From Halonotius roseus (lineage in GTDB: Archaea; Halobacteriota; Halobacteria; Halobacteriales; Haloferacaceae), in assembly GCF_006861655.1 (NCBI RefSeq), contig NZ_SESI01000004.1, positions 62,001 to 126,000 on the forward strand: a DNA stretch of 64,000 nt, written 5' to 3'. The notes beneath the pieces were generated by a model. The model made no database searches and was not told the origin of the DNA. It saw only the letters and a list, made by a program, of their open reading frames with translations. This document shows, piece by piece, positions 53,058 to 60,925 of this stretch (positions are counted from its first letter, which is position 1; the number at the start of each line of letters is the position of its first letter). Position numbers and translations under genes: made by a program.

Positions 53058-54623
53058 GTGCTGACGAAGGATCTCCTCCGTGTCTCTCGCCGTGGCGGCC
53101 GCTACCGCCCCGAGTTCATCGGTCGGGAGCACCGCCCGCTGGCCGCCACGCTCATCGGCACCTATCAGGGCCACGTCGGCGAAACACGGGGGACGCTCGA
53201 TGAGGCGGTCGAGGCCATCGAGCGTGAGGAAGAGGACTTCAAGCTCGTCCGCGGGTTCGCCGCGCTGCTCGATCGTGAAGCCGACTTCGAAACCGACGCG
53301 CTGCTACCGCCCGAACGCGCCCGCCGTGTCGCCTTTGAGGCCGCCGAAACCGTCGGCGTCGCCAGCGACGACGAACGCGAGCAGGCGATCGCACAGGCGG
53401 CTAACGATCTCGCGGTCGAGTCGACAGCGATCGAGGACTCGCTGTACGCCGACCGCGACTGCAATCAGCGGCTGGCCGCATTCGATTCGCGGTGGGATCC
53501 AGAGACACTTATCGAGCAGTACAACCTCTCGCTGGCCCAGACCGCGCTGTTCGATGCGACCGAGGTACGGCTCCGCAGCAGCGATCCACGGGCAGTGATT
53601 ACGGCCGTCAAGCGGCTCGGACTGATGTACGAGATCGAACAGCCGAACAGCGACGCAGACGACGGCGACGACGTGACCGACAGTGACAGCCCGCTGGCCG
53701 ATCAGCGCACAGTCGTCGTCACCGGCCCCGACCGCCTGTTCCGGCGAACACGTCGGTACGGTACCGCCTTCGCCCGCCTGCTGCGGTCGGTCGCGGCGAC
53801 CAACGAGTGGGAGTTGACGGCGACTGTCGACGACCACGGCACCGACCGCGAGATGACGCTCCGCGCCGGCGACGTGTCGGTACCCGGCGTCGACCCCGTT
53901 GCCGAGCCGAGCTACGACAGCGGCGTCGAGAGCGACTTTGCCGCCCGATTCGAAGCCCTCGATCTTGACTGGGAACTCCGGCGCGAACCGGATCTGCTGG
54001 AAACCGGATCAAGCGTGATGATCCCCGATTTCGCCTTCGACTACCGATTCGCCGATTTCCGGGTCTACTTCGAGGTGATGGGGTTTTGGACGCCCGAGTA
54101 CGTCGAAAAGAAGCTCGGCCAGCTGGCCAGCGTCGAGGATGTGGAACTGGTCGTCGCTGTCGACGAGTCGCTGGGCGTCGGCGAGGAGATCGCCGCCCGT
54201 GACCACCGCGCGATCCCATACTCTGGGACAGTTCGGGTGAAAGACGTTGTTGACGTGCTCCGAGAATACGAAGCCGATCTCACCGCGGCGGCCGGCGACA
54301 ATCTTCCAGACGAACTCCGACCCACGGCCGACGTGATCGAACTCGATGACGTGGCCGCCGACCACGGCGTTGCGACCGACGTGATCGAGGGACGGATGTT
54401 CCCGGAGCACACCCGCGTCGGGCAATGGCTCGTTCGCCCCGAAATCCTGGCCGAGATCGGCGATGAGATCGAGGCCGGCCAGTCGTTTGCGGACGCCGAG
54501 GCGATCATCGCCGGGTACGGCGTCAGCGACGCCAGCGCGGTGCTGTCGGCGGTCGGCTACCGTGTCGTCTGGGATGGGCTCTCCGGTGGAACGCTCGAAA
54601 AGCGAGAGGCCCAAGACGACTGA
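53058..54623 (+). CDS. Bax1-like (DUF790) nuclease
   Basis: The 521-residue protein starts with GTG (vLTKDLLRVSRRGGRYRPEF) and matches DUF790/Bax1, the nuclease partner of archaeal XPB helicase in DNA repair. Conserved parts include DRDCNQRLAAFDSRWDPETL, ARTLRRYGTAFARLLRSV-like middle and a C-terminal endonuclease core: MIPDFAFDYRFADFRVYFEV then FWTPEYVEKKLGQL. The XPB gene is not adjacent here. A TATA-like gtttttac (about 53029-53036) lies 22-29 bases before the GTG, supporting a leaderless start. Confidence 0.85.
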   Translation: MLTKDLLRVSRRGGRYRPEFIGREHRPLAATLIGTYQGHVGETRGTLDEAVEAIEREEEDFKLVRGFAALLDREADFETDALLPPERARRVAFEAAETVGVASDDEREQAIAQAANDLAVESTAIEDSLYADRDCNQRLAAFDSRWDPETLIEQYNLSLAQTALFDATEVRLRSSDPRAVITAVKRLGLMYEIEQPNSDADDGDDVTDSDSPLADQRTVVVTGPDRLFRRTRRYGTAFARLLRSVAATNEWELTATVDDHGTDREMTLRAGDVSVPGVDPVAEPSYDSGVESDFAARFEALDLDWELRREPDLLETGSSVMIPDFAFDYRFADFRVYFEVMGFWTPEYVEKKLGQLASVEDVELVVAVDESLGVGEEIAARDHRAIPYSGTVRVKDVVDVLREYEADLTAAAGDNLPDELRPTADVIELDDVAADHGVATDVIEGRMFPEHTRVGQWLVRPEILAEIGDEIEAGQSFADAEAIIAGYGVSDASAVLSAVGYRVVWDGLSGGTLEKREAQDD

Positions 54624-54654
54624 CACGGTTGCTTTTCCCGCGTCGTCCCGAAGC

Positions 54655-54894
54655 ATGGGTATGGTGCTCTCCAAACTGTTTGCCTCGCGGTGGACACGGC
54701 TGTTTAGTGTACTTTCCGTCGTCGTCACCGGGCTCCGGGCAGTGCTCGGCGGGAACCGACGCCTCGGTGCGGTGTTGCTCGGCGTCGCCGTCCTCGCCTA
54801 CCGCTGGTCGCCGGCTGGCATCGCGCTCACGCTGCTGTACCACCGCTACGGTGACCGAATTACGAGTCACGCGCTCAACAGCGAGACGGCCTAA
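54655..54894 (+). CDS. Small hypothetical protein
   Basis: This 79-residue protein has an N-terminal hydrophobic/basic part and a hydrophobic segment (LGAVLLGVAVLAY) and may be membrane-associated. The ATG at 54655 (or 54661) fits; the upstream open frame overlaps the bax1 end. It overlaps the convergent gene at 54891 by four bases. Function unknown. Confidence 0.5.
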   Translation: MGMVLSKLFASRWTRLFSVLSVVVTGLRAVLGGNRRLGAVLLGVAVLAYRWSPAGIALTLLYHRYGDRITSHALNSETA

Positions 54895-55472
54895 TCCGTC
54901 GACAGCGGCGACAACGATTCCTGATTTCCTTTTGGCACTGTCGAGCGCAACTCGCCGTAGACGTAGAGCCCAACACCGATCGGTTCGCGCTCGCCTCGCT
55001 CGACGGCGGTGCCGTCTCGCACTGGTCGGCCCTCCGGCCCGACCCCAACCGTGTGCGCAGCGATCAAATACCCCCAGTCGCCGTCCCAGTCGAGTTCCTG
55101 ATCCTCGCCGCGAACGAACGCTGCGGCGGCCTCGCCGTCGATCTCGATCACGTTTTTCGTCGCGTGGCGGCCAAACCGCTGGATCGCACTCTGAGTCGGC
55201 TTCCAGTGTTCCTGTCGGGTTCGCAACACGGTCATTCCGAGCCCCTCGACGCGGATCGGCGTCGGCGCGTCGTCGGCGAAGATCCAGATCTTGCCTTTGC
55301 CTTTCTCCCAGAACGTGAACTCCGCGAAGACAGCGGGGTCGATGCCGAACCGCTCGGCGAAAAAGTCGATCACTTCCTCGCGGCTCGCCCGGCCCTCGAC
55401 CTCGCGGTCGGCCGGGGTCGCCGGCAGGCGGCCGAACTGCTGGCCAACGTTTTCTCGCTCGTCGTCGCTCAT
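54891..55472 (-). CDS. DUF7122-like PUA-type RNA-binding protein
   Basis: This 193-residue protein (start at 55472) has EFTFWEKGKGKIWIFADDAP and ptpIRVEGLGMTVLRTRQE, then PTQSAIQRFGRHATKNVIEI, a pattern that resembles the PUA-like C-terminal part normally attached to RNA methyltransferases. It overlaps the upstream m5C methyltransferase gene by ATGA, so the two proteins probably act as one split enzyme on tRNA or rRNA. In many organisms this region is part of the same polypeptide. Confidence 0.75.
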   Translation of the reverse strand: MSDDERENVGQQFGRLPATPADREVEGRASREEVIDFFAERFGIDPAVFAEFTFWEKGKGKIWIFADDAPTPIRVEGLGMTVLRTRQEHWKPTQSAIQRFGRHATKNVIEIDGEAAAAFVRGEDQELDWDGDWGYLIAAHTVGVGPEGRPVRDGTAVERGEREPIGVGLYVYGELRSTVPKGNQESLSPLSTD

Positions 55473-56377
55473 GCTGTCACCTCCAGTTTCGCACAGTAGA
55501 ACCCGCCGGTGTCGTTGAGATGTGGGTAGATCCGATGGGTGTCGGTCACGCTGGAATCGTAGCTGTCGTCCTCCCACTCGGTGACGCCGGAAACCGAATC
55601 GAGCGGACAGTCGAAGTCGACAACCTTGCACTCCTCGGTGTCGAGAACGTGGTCGACGACGGCTTCGTTCTCCTCTGGGGCGAACGTACACGTCGAGTAG
55701 ACGACTGTGCCGCCCGGTTTGGTCGCCTGCACCGCCCGCGAGAGGATCCCCTTCTGGACTGCTGCGACGCTGTGAACGTGTTCCAGCGTCCACTGGTCGA
55801 GGGTGTCTGGGTTCTTGCGGATCGTCCCCTCACAGGAACAGGGCGCGTCAACGATCGCGCGGTCAAATTCGTCGAAGCCGAGCGGCTTCAGTGAGAAGTT
55901 CCGGCCGTCCTGTTTGGTGACGACGAGATTGGTGACGCCGAGGCGTTCGGCGTTGTGCCGCAGCGACGAGAGCCGCCCGAGATTGTTGTCGTTGCCGACG
56001 ACGACCCCGCGGTCATCCATCATCGCCGACAGCTGGGTGGTCTTGCTGCCTGGCGCGGCACAGCTATCCCAAACCTTCTCGCCGGGTTGTGGATCGAGTG
56101 CGAGCGCAGGCACCGCCGAGACCTCCTCCTGGCCGTGGAGCCAGCCGTGGAAGTACGGCCAGTTGGTGCCCGGCGAGGCGTCGGGCAGCCGGAGCAGGCC
56201 GTCGTGCCAGTCGACCGGCTCGTAGACAACACCCTCGTCGTCAAGGGCGCGCCGGGCCCGTTCGGGGTCAGCCTTGATCGTGTTGACGCGGACAACCGAG
56301 GGCAGCGGTCGCTCGCAAGCCTCGAAAAAGGCGTCGGTGTCGTCGACGAGCGGGGCGTACCGCTCTAAGGGGTTCAT
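55469..56377 (-). CDS. NOL1/NOP2/Sun-family RNA m5C methyltransferase
   Basis: The 302-residue SAM-dependent enzyme has the SAM site DSCAAPGSKTTQLSAMM, motif IV DAPCSCEGTIRKNPD and motif VI STCTFAPEENE, whose two Cys residues perform the methylation and release. It methylates cytosine C5 in tRNA or rRNA. I chose the ATG at 56377, giving a normal N-terminus (NPLERYAPLVDDTDAFFEAC); the upstream frame is spurious. It is translationally coupled to the PUA-like gene. Confidence 0.94.
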   Translation of the reverse strand: MNPLERYAPLVDDTDAFFEACERPLPSVVRVNTIKADPERARRALDDEGVVYEPVDWHDGLLRLPDASPGTNWPYFHGWLHGQEEVSAVPALALDPQPGEKVWDSCAAPGSKTTQLSAMMDDRGVVVGNDNNLGRLSSLRHNAERLGVTNLVVTKQDGRNFSLKPLGFDEFDRAIVDAPCSCEGTIRKNPDTLDQWTLEHVHSVAAVQKGILSRAVQATKPGGTVVYSTCTFAPEENEAVVDHVLDTEECKVVDFDCPLDSVSGVTEWEDDSYDSSVTDTHRIYPHLNDTGGFYCAKLEVTA

Positions 56378-56482
56378 AGCCGATCTTTCGCGGCTCCGGG
56401 TTTGTCGGTTTCGCTCCGCCGGACGTGAGGGACGCGGCGACCCGACACCAACGATTAGGTGGGTTGCGGTCGTCACCCCTGT

Positions 56483-57220
56483 ATGGCTCGGATTGATCGC
56501 CGGCTTGACGTGTCGCTGGATGAGCCGACACTGGTCGAAGGGTTTCCCGGCGTCGGACTGGTCGGCAAGATCGTCGTCGACCACCTGATCGAGGAGCTCG
56601 GGATGGAGCATTACGCCAACGTTCACTGCGAGGGGATCCCGCCGGTAACGACCTACCAACCGGACAGCAGCGAGCTGGTGACGCCCGTCCGGCTCTACGT
56701 TGACGCCGAGCGCGACCTGCTGGCACTCCAAAGCGACGTGCCGATCAACCCACGGGCAGCCACCGCCTTCGCCGACTGTGTGACCGAGTGGTTCAACGCC
56801 GAATCCGTGTTGCCGATCTACATTTCGGGGCTCCCCCGCCAGACCGAGGCCGAACAGCCGGCACTCTACGGTGTCGGCGCGGGCGAGGGGACGGGGCGGC
56901 TCGTCGACGCCGGCATCGACACGCCGGATGAGATGGGGATCGTCTCGGGGCCGACAGGCGCGCTGTTGGCCCATGCTGTCGACCACGAGACGACCGCTGT
57001 CGGCGTCGTCGTCGAATCTGACCCGCAGTTCCCCGATCCGGATGCCGCCAAGGCCGTGATCGAACGCGCAATCGAACCGATCGCCGGCATCGAGGTCGAC
57101 ACCGGCGATCTCACCGACAAAGCCGCCGAGATCGAGCAGGCCCGCGAGCAGCTCCTCAAGCGGATGCAGCAGGCCAGCGAGGAGAGCAGCCGCGCCGAGC
57201 CGATCCGGATGTATCAGTAG
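56483..57220 (+). CDS. PAC2-family protein (proteasome-assembly-chaperone-like)
   Basis: The 245-residue protein starts ARIDRRLDVSLDEPTLVEGF and has GFPGVGLVGKIVVDHLIEEL near residue 20, the PAC2 pattern, then PIYISGLPRQ and SGPTGALLAHAVDHETTAVG. PAC2 chaperones help assemble the proteasome in eukaryotes, and archaeal relatives may do the same. A final coiled-coil-like helix follows. The start is the ATG at 56483; the gene lies 41 bases ahead of grpE. Confidence 0.85.
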   Translation: MARIDRRLDVSLDEPTLVEGFPGVGLVGKIVVDHLIEELGMEHYANVHCEGIPPVTTYQPDSSELVTPVRLYVDAERDLLALQSDVPINPRAATAFADCVTEWFNAESVLPIYISGLPRQTEAEQPALYGVGAGEGTGRLVDAGIDTPDEMGIVSGPTGALLAHAVDHETTAVGVVVESDPQFPDPDAAKAVIERAIEPIAGIEVDTGDLTDKAAEIEQAREQLLKRMQQASEESSRAEPIRMYQ

Positions 57221-57230
57221 GGTTCTGAAC

Positions 57231-57237
57231 CCTTAAG
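57231..57237 (+). promoter_or_regulatory. TATA-like box of grpE
   Basis: ccttaag lies 25-31 bases before the ATG at 57262, consistent with a leaderless or very short leader for the grpE transcript. Confidence 0.4.
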
Positions 57238-57261
57238 CCGCCAAAGCGTCTGGGAACGTGT

Positions 57262-57906
57262 ATGAGCGATGACGCAGCAGCAGTCGAGGAATCGACAGAC
57301 GAAGACGACGATGCTGCGCCGGCAGGGTATGCGCCGGACGACGCCGAGAAGGGCAACGAGGTTTCTGATGTTGCCACAGCTCAGCTGGTCGACCGGATCG
57401 TCGACGCCGACCCGTCGCTGGAGGCCGAAGCGACCGAACTGCGCTCGCGGATCGACTCGCTGGCCGAGGATGTCGACGCGAAAGACGAGGAGATCGACGA
57501 TCTCACCGACAAGCTCTCGCGGGCTCGCGCGGACTTCAAGAACTACAAGAAACGAACGAAAAAACAGCAAGAGGAGATGAAGGCGCGGGCAACCGAGGAT
57601 CTCGTCGAGGAGCTCATCGATGTCCGCGACAACCTCGTTCGCGCACTCGATCAGGACGACGACGCCGACATCCGCCCTGGCGTCGAATCAACGCTGGAAG
57701 CCTTCGATCGCGCCCTCGAAGACGAAAACGTCGCGTTCATCTCGCCGGCAGCAGGCGAGGAGGTCGATCCCGAACGCCACGAGGTCATGCAGCGGGTCGA
57801 CAGCGACCAGCCCGCCGGCACCATCGCCGATGTCTACCAGCAGGGCTACGAGATGGCCGGCAAGATCCTCCGCCCGGCACGCGTCACGGTGAGCAGCGAC
57901 GAGTAA
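57262..57906 (+). CDS. grpE: GrpE nucleotide-exchange factor
   Basis: The 214-residue protein has an acidic N-terminus, a long coiled-coil helix (DSLAEDVDAKDEEIDDLTDK then RADFKNYKKRTKKQQEEMKA) and the GrpE signature VYQQGYEMAGKILRPARVTV at the C-terminus. GrpE promotes ADP release from DnaK. It lies 170 bases upstream of dnaK on the same strand. Confidence 0.95.
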   Translation: MSDDAAAVEESTDEDDDAAPAGYAPDDAEKGNEVSDVATAQLVDRIVDADPSLEAEATELRSRIDSLAEDVDAKDEEIDDLTDKLSRARADFKNYKKRTKKQQEEMKARATEDLVEELIDVRDNLVRALDQDDDADIRPGVESTLEAFDRALEDENVAFISPAAGEEVDPERHEVMQRVDSDQPAGTIADVYQQGYEMAGKILRPARVTVSSDE

Positions 57907-57944
57907 TCCGAGGGTCGGCGAACTCCACAGTGGTGAGTTTGCGG

Positions 57945-57954
57945 TTTATTTAAA
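57945..57954 (+). promoter_or_regulatory. Distal TATA-like box upstream of dnaK
   Basis: The run tttatttaaa lies in an otherwise GC-rich gap. If used, it would give dnaK a leader of nearly 100 bases. A second, nearer box is described at 58041. Confidence 0.4.
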
Positions 57955-58040
57955 CACACCGACCGGCGGGGTTGTGGCATCTCACTAATCGCACGACAGC
58001 GGTAGCTTCCCTGCGACGGTGGTGTCGGGCTGTCTAGTAA

Positions 58041-58069
58041 CCTTTAACCGATCCAAACCGGTAGTTTGG
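58041..58069 (+). promoter_or_regulatory. Proximal dnaK promoter with inverted-repeat operator
   Basis: cctttaacc (58041-58049) lies about 27 bases before the ATG at 58076. Between them is a perfect 6-bp inverted repeat CCAAAC/GTTTGG at 58053-58069 with a 5-base spacer, well placed for a repressor of a heat-shock gene. The regulator is not identified. Confidence 0.5.
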
Positions 58070-58075
58070 CCCAAG

Positions 58076-60001
58076 ATGGCCAGTGAGAAGATTCTCGGTA
58101 TTGACCTTGGCACGACGAACAGCGCGTTCGCAGTGATGGAGGGTGGCGACCCGGAGATCATCGTCAACGGCGAGGGCGACCGGACGACCCCCTCGGTCGT
58201 CGCCTTCGACGACGACGGCGAGCGGCTGATCGGCAAGCCGGCGAAAAATCAGGCAGTACAGAACCCAGAAAAGACGATCCAGTCGATCAAACGCCACATG
58301 GGCGAGGAGGATTACGAGGTCGAGATCGACGACGAGAGCTATACCCCTGAGCAGATCTCGGCGATGATCCTCCAGAAGATCAAACGCGATGCTGAGGAGT
58401 ATCTCGGCCACGACCTCGAAAAGGCTGTCATCACGGTGCCGGCGTACTTCAACGACCGCCAGCGACAGGCGACGAAAAACGCCGGCGAGATCGCCGGCTT
58501 CGAGGTCGAACGCATCGTCAACGAGCCGACCGCCGCCTCGATGGCCTACGGCCTTGACGACGAATCCGACCAGACGGTCTTGGTCTACGACCTCGGCGGC
58601 GGTACGTTCGATGTTTCCGTCCTTGAACTCGGCGGCGGCGTCTACGACGTGGTCGCCACGAACGGCGACAACGACCTCGGCGGCGACGACTGGGATCAGG
58701 CGATCATCGACCACCTTGCCGACGAGTTCGAGGACGACCACGGGATCGACCTGCGGGACGACCGGCAGGCACTCCAGCGACTCAAGGAGGCCGCCGAGGA
58801 GGCGAAGATCGAACTCTCCTCGCGGAAAGAAGCAAATATCAACCTCCCATTCATCACAGCGACCGATTCGGGGCCGGTGCACCTCGAAACCTCGATCACC
58901 CGAGCCACGTTCGAAAACATCTCCAAAGATCTGATCGAGCGAACGGTCGAGCCGACCGAGCAGGCACTCGAAGACGCCGACAAATCGAAAGGCGATATCG
59001 ACGAGGTCATCCTCGTCGGCGGGTCGACTCGGATGCCCCAAGTTTCCGAAAAGGTCGAAGAACTCGTCGGCCAGGAGCCGAAAAAGAACGTCAACCCCGA
59101 CGAAGCCGTTGCGCTCGGCGCGGCGATTCAGGGTGGCGTGCTGGCCGGCGATGTCGACGACATCGTCCTGCTCGACGTGACGCCGCTGAGTCTCGGGATC
59201 GAGGTCAAAGGCGGCCTCTTCGAGCGACTCATCGACAAGAACACCACGATCCCGACCGATGCCTCGAAGGTGTTCACCACGGCGGCCGACAATCAGACCT
59301 CCGTGCAGGTGCGGGTCTTCCAGGGCGAACGCGAGATCGCCAACGAAAACGAACTGCTTGGCGAGTTCATGCTCACCGGCATCCCGCCGTCACCGGCCGG
59401 AACGCCGCAGATCGAAGTCGAGTTCTCCATCGACGCCGACGGCATCGTCAACGTTTCCGCCGAGGATCAGGGCTCGGGCAACGCCGAGTCGATCACCATC
59501 GAGGGCGGTGCTGGCCTCTCCGACGAGGAAGTCGAGCGCATGCAGGAGGAGGCCGAACAGCACGCCGAGGAAGACGAGCAACGCCGCGAGCGGATCGAGG
59601 CTCGCAACGAGGCCGAGGGCGCGGTTCAGCGCGCCGAGTCGCTGCTTGAGGAGAACGAAGAACAGGTCGACGACGATCTCGAAGCCGACATCCGCGACGC
59701 TATCGAGGATGTCGAGGAAGTCCTCGAAGACGAGGACGCCGAAACCGAGGAACTGCAGGACGCCACCGAGACGCTCTCGGAGGAACTCCAGGAGATCGGC
59801 AAGCAGATGTACGAACAACAGGCCCAGCAGGCCCAGGCCGGCCCCGGCGGCGCGGGCGGCGCGGGCGGCCCTGAAGGCGGCTTCGGCCCCGAGGGTGCCG
59901 GCGCGGGCGGTGCTGCTGGTGCTGACGGCGAGGGCGACGAGTACGTCGATGCCGACTTCGAGGACGCCGACGACGCTGACGACGAAGAGAAAGACGAGTA
60001 A
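58076..60001 (+). CDS. dnaK: Hsp70 chaperone DnaK
   Basis: The 641-residue protein starts [20 protein letters not shown] and has [19 protein letters not shown], the substrate-domain motif [14 protein letters not shown], and an acidic C-terminus after a Gly/Ala/Pro-rich stretch ([19 protein letters not shown]). DnaK folds and rescues proteins with ATP. GrpE is encoded just upstream; the usual co-chaperone dnaJ does not follow here, where a toxin-antitoxin-like pair is found instead. Confidence 0.96.
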   Translation: MASEKILGIDLGTTNSAFAVMEGGDPEIIVNGEGDRTTPSVVAFDDDGERLIGKPAKNQAVQNPEKTIQSIKRHMGEEDYEVEIDDESYTPEQISAMILQKIKRDAEEYLGHDLEKAVITVPAYFNDRQRQATKNAGEIAGFEVERIVNEPTAASMAYGLDDESDQTVLVYDLGGGTFDVSVLELGGGVYDVVATNGDNDLGGDDWDQAIIDHLADEFEDDHGIDLRDDRQALQRLKEAAEEAKIELSSRKEANINLPFITATDSGPVHLETSITRATFENISKDLIERTVEPTEQALEDADKSKGDIDEVILVGGSTRMPQVSEKVEELVGQEPKKNVNPDEAVALGAAIQGGVLAGDVDDIVLLDVTPLSLGIEVKGGLFERLIDKNTTIPTDASKVFTTAADNQTSVQVRVFQGEREIANENELLGEFMLTGIPPSPAGTPQIEVEFSIDADGIVNVSAEDQGSGNAESITIEGGAGLSDEEVERMQEEAEQHAEEDEQRRERIEARNEAEGAVQRAESLLEENEEQVDDDLEADIRDAIEDVEEVLEDEDAETEELQDATETLSEELQEIGKQMYEQQAQQAQAGPGGAGGAGGPEGGFGPEGAGAGGAAGADGEGDEYVDADFEDADDADDEEKDE

Positions 60002-60027
60002 GCTGTCGCGCGCCGTTGGTCGCTAAT

Positions 60028-60041
60028 TGATTCTTTTTTAG
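60028..60041 (+). terminator. T-run terminator after dnaK
   Basis: The gattcttttttaga stretch follows the dnaK stop by about 30 bases and contains an uninterrupted six-T run, which is sufficient for archaeal termination. Confidence 0.55.
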
Positions 60042-60118
60042 AGATCCGGAGTGAGTCTCACGAAACCGGCAGAGTGCAGGAAAGCATTAATGACGTACAG
60101 TGACAACAAGGGACATAA

Positions 60119-60559
60119 ATGCCCTACCACATCGATGAACTCCGGCGAGACGAGCCGTTCCCGATTAGCCCCGAAACAAACGAACACGCCGCACTGCGGT
60201 TCCTCATCGCCAACCACGACTACGGGTTTTCACCGTCAGAGATCGCCGCCGAGACCAAGATTACCGAGGGCAGTGCCTCGAAGACGATGAGTCGGCTCCA
60301 CGAGAAAGGGCTCGTCAGTCGCTCACAGGGGGCCTACTACATCGATCCTGAACGGGTCGAATCGCTTCAACGCCGATTGGAATCGCTGGACGCCGCGGTT
60401 GAGCTGTTCGACGATTCACCGGACGACGCCTACGCTGACGCCGGCTGGGAGGACGAACTCCCGGAACTCGATCCCGGCGAGGAGCCCACCAGCGGTGAGA
60501 CCGACGATACCGACGCCGAGACACTCGTTTCGAATCAGGAGGCCGACGACGAGGCCTGA
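60119..60559 (+). CDS. Winged-helix protein, putative antitoxin (module 2)
   Basis: The 146-residue protein has a winged helix at about 34-80 (YGFSPSEIAAETKITEGSAS, TMSRLHEKGLVSR) and an acidic tail from residue 100: DDAYADAGWEDELPEL then a Glu/Asp-rich end. The same order and the motif DDAY...W...P.L occur in the protein at 30172, which identifies it as a paralogue. The TATA-like cattaatg (about 60084-60091) lies about 30 bases before the ATG. It is followed by a PemK-like gene after three bases. Confidence 0.78.
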   Translation: MPYHIDELRRDEPFPISPETNEHAALRFLIANHDYGFSPSEIAAETKITEGSASKTMSRLHEKGLVSRSQGAYYIDPERVESLQRRLESLDAAVELFDDSPDDAYADAGWEDELPELDPGEEPTSGETDDTDAETLVSNQEADDEA

Positions 60560-60562
60560 TAC

Positions 60563-60904
60563 ATGACTTACAGCCATGGAGCGGTTGTGTCGATCCCCGA
60601 TCCGTACGACCGCCGACCGTCTCGTCCTGTCGTTGTCATCTCTGACGAGCAGTGCCCGGATTACGGGGATCGCTACACCGTCGCCGCGCTGACCAGTAGC
60701 GACCGCTACGGCGAGCATCCCTACGCCGTTGCTATCGAAGCCGACGAGCCGGCGAGTGGCGAACTGCTGACCCGGTCGTTTCTCGAACCGTGGGCAACCC
60801 ATCGGATCGCGCATGGCGATATCCGCGCGATGCACGCCCGCCTGAGTGCGGCGACGATGAAGCGGATCGCCACCGCCTACGCCGAAATGGTTCTGCGCGG
60901 CTGA
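60563..60904 (+). CDS. PemK/MazF-like toxin-family protein (module 2)
   Basis: The 113-residue protein has RPVVVISDEQ with Arg 21, RYTVAALTSSD with the Thr/Ser pair 44-45 expected in the active site, and FLEPWATHRI, mirroring the protein at 29839. This supports a shared toxin fold, though the proteins are well diverged. It ends 21 bases from the convergent MrfA-like helicase gene. Confidence 0.75.
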   Translation: MTYSHGAVVSIPDPYDRRPSRPVVVISDEQCPDYGDRYTVAALTSSDRYGEHPYAVAIEADEPASGELLTRSFLEPWATHRIAHGDIRAMHARLSAATMKRIATAYAEMVLRG

Positions 60905-60925
60905 GCCGCTGCGAGGCCGTGCCAC

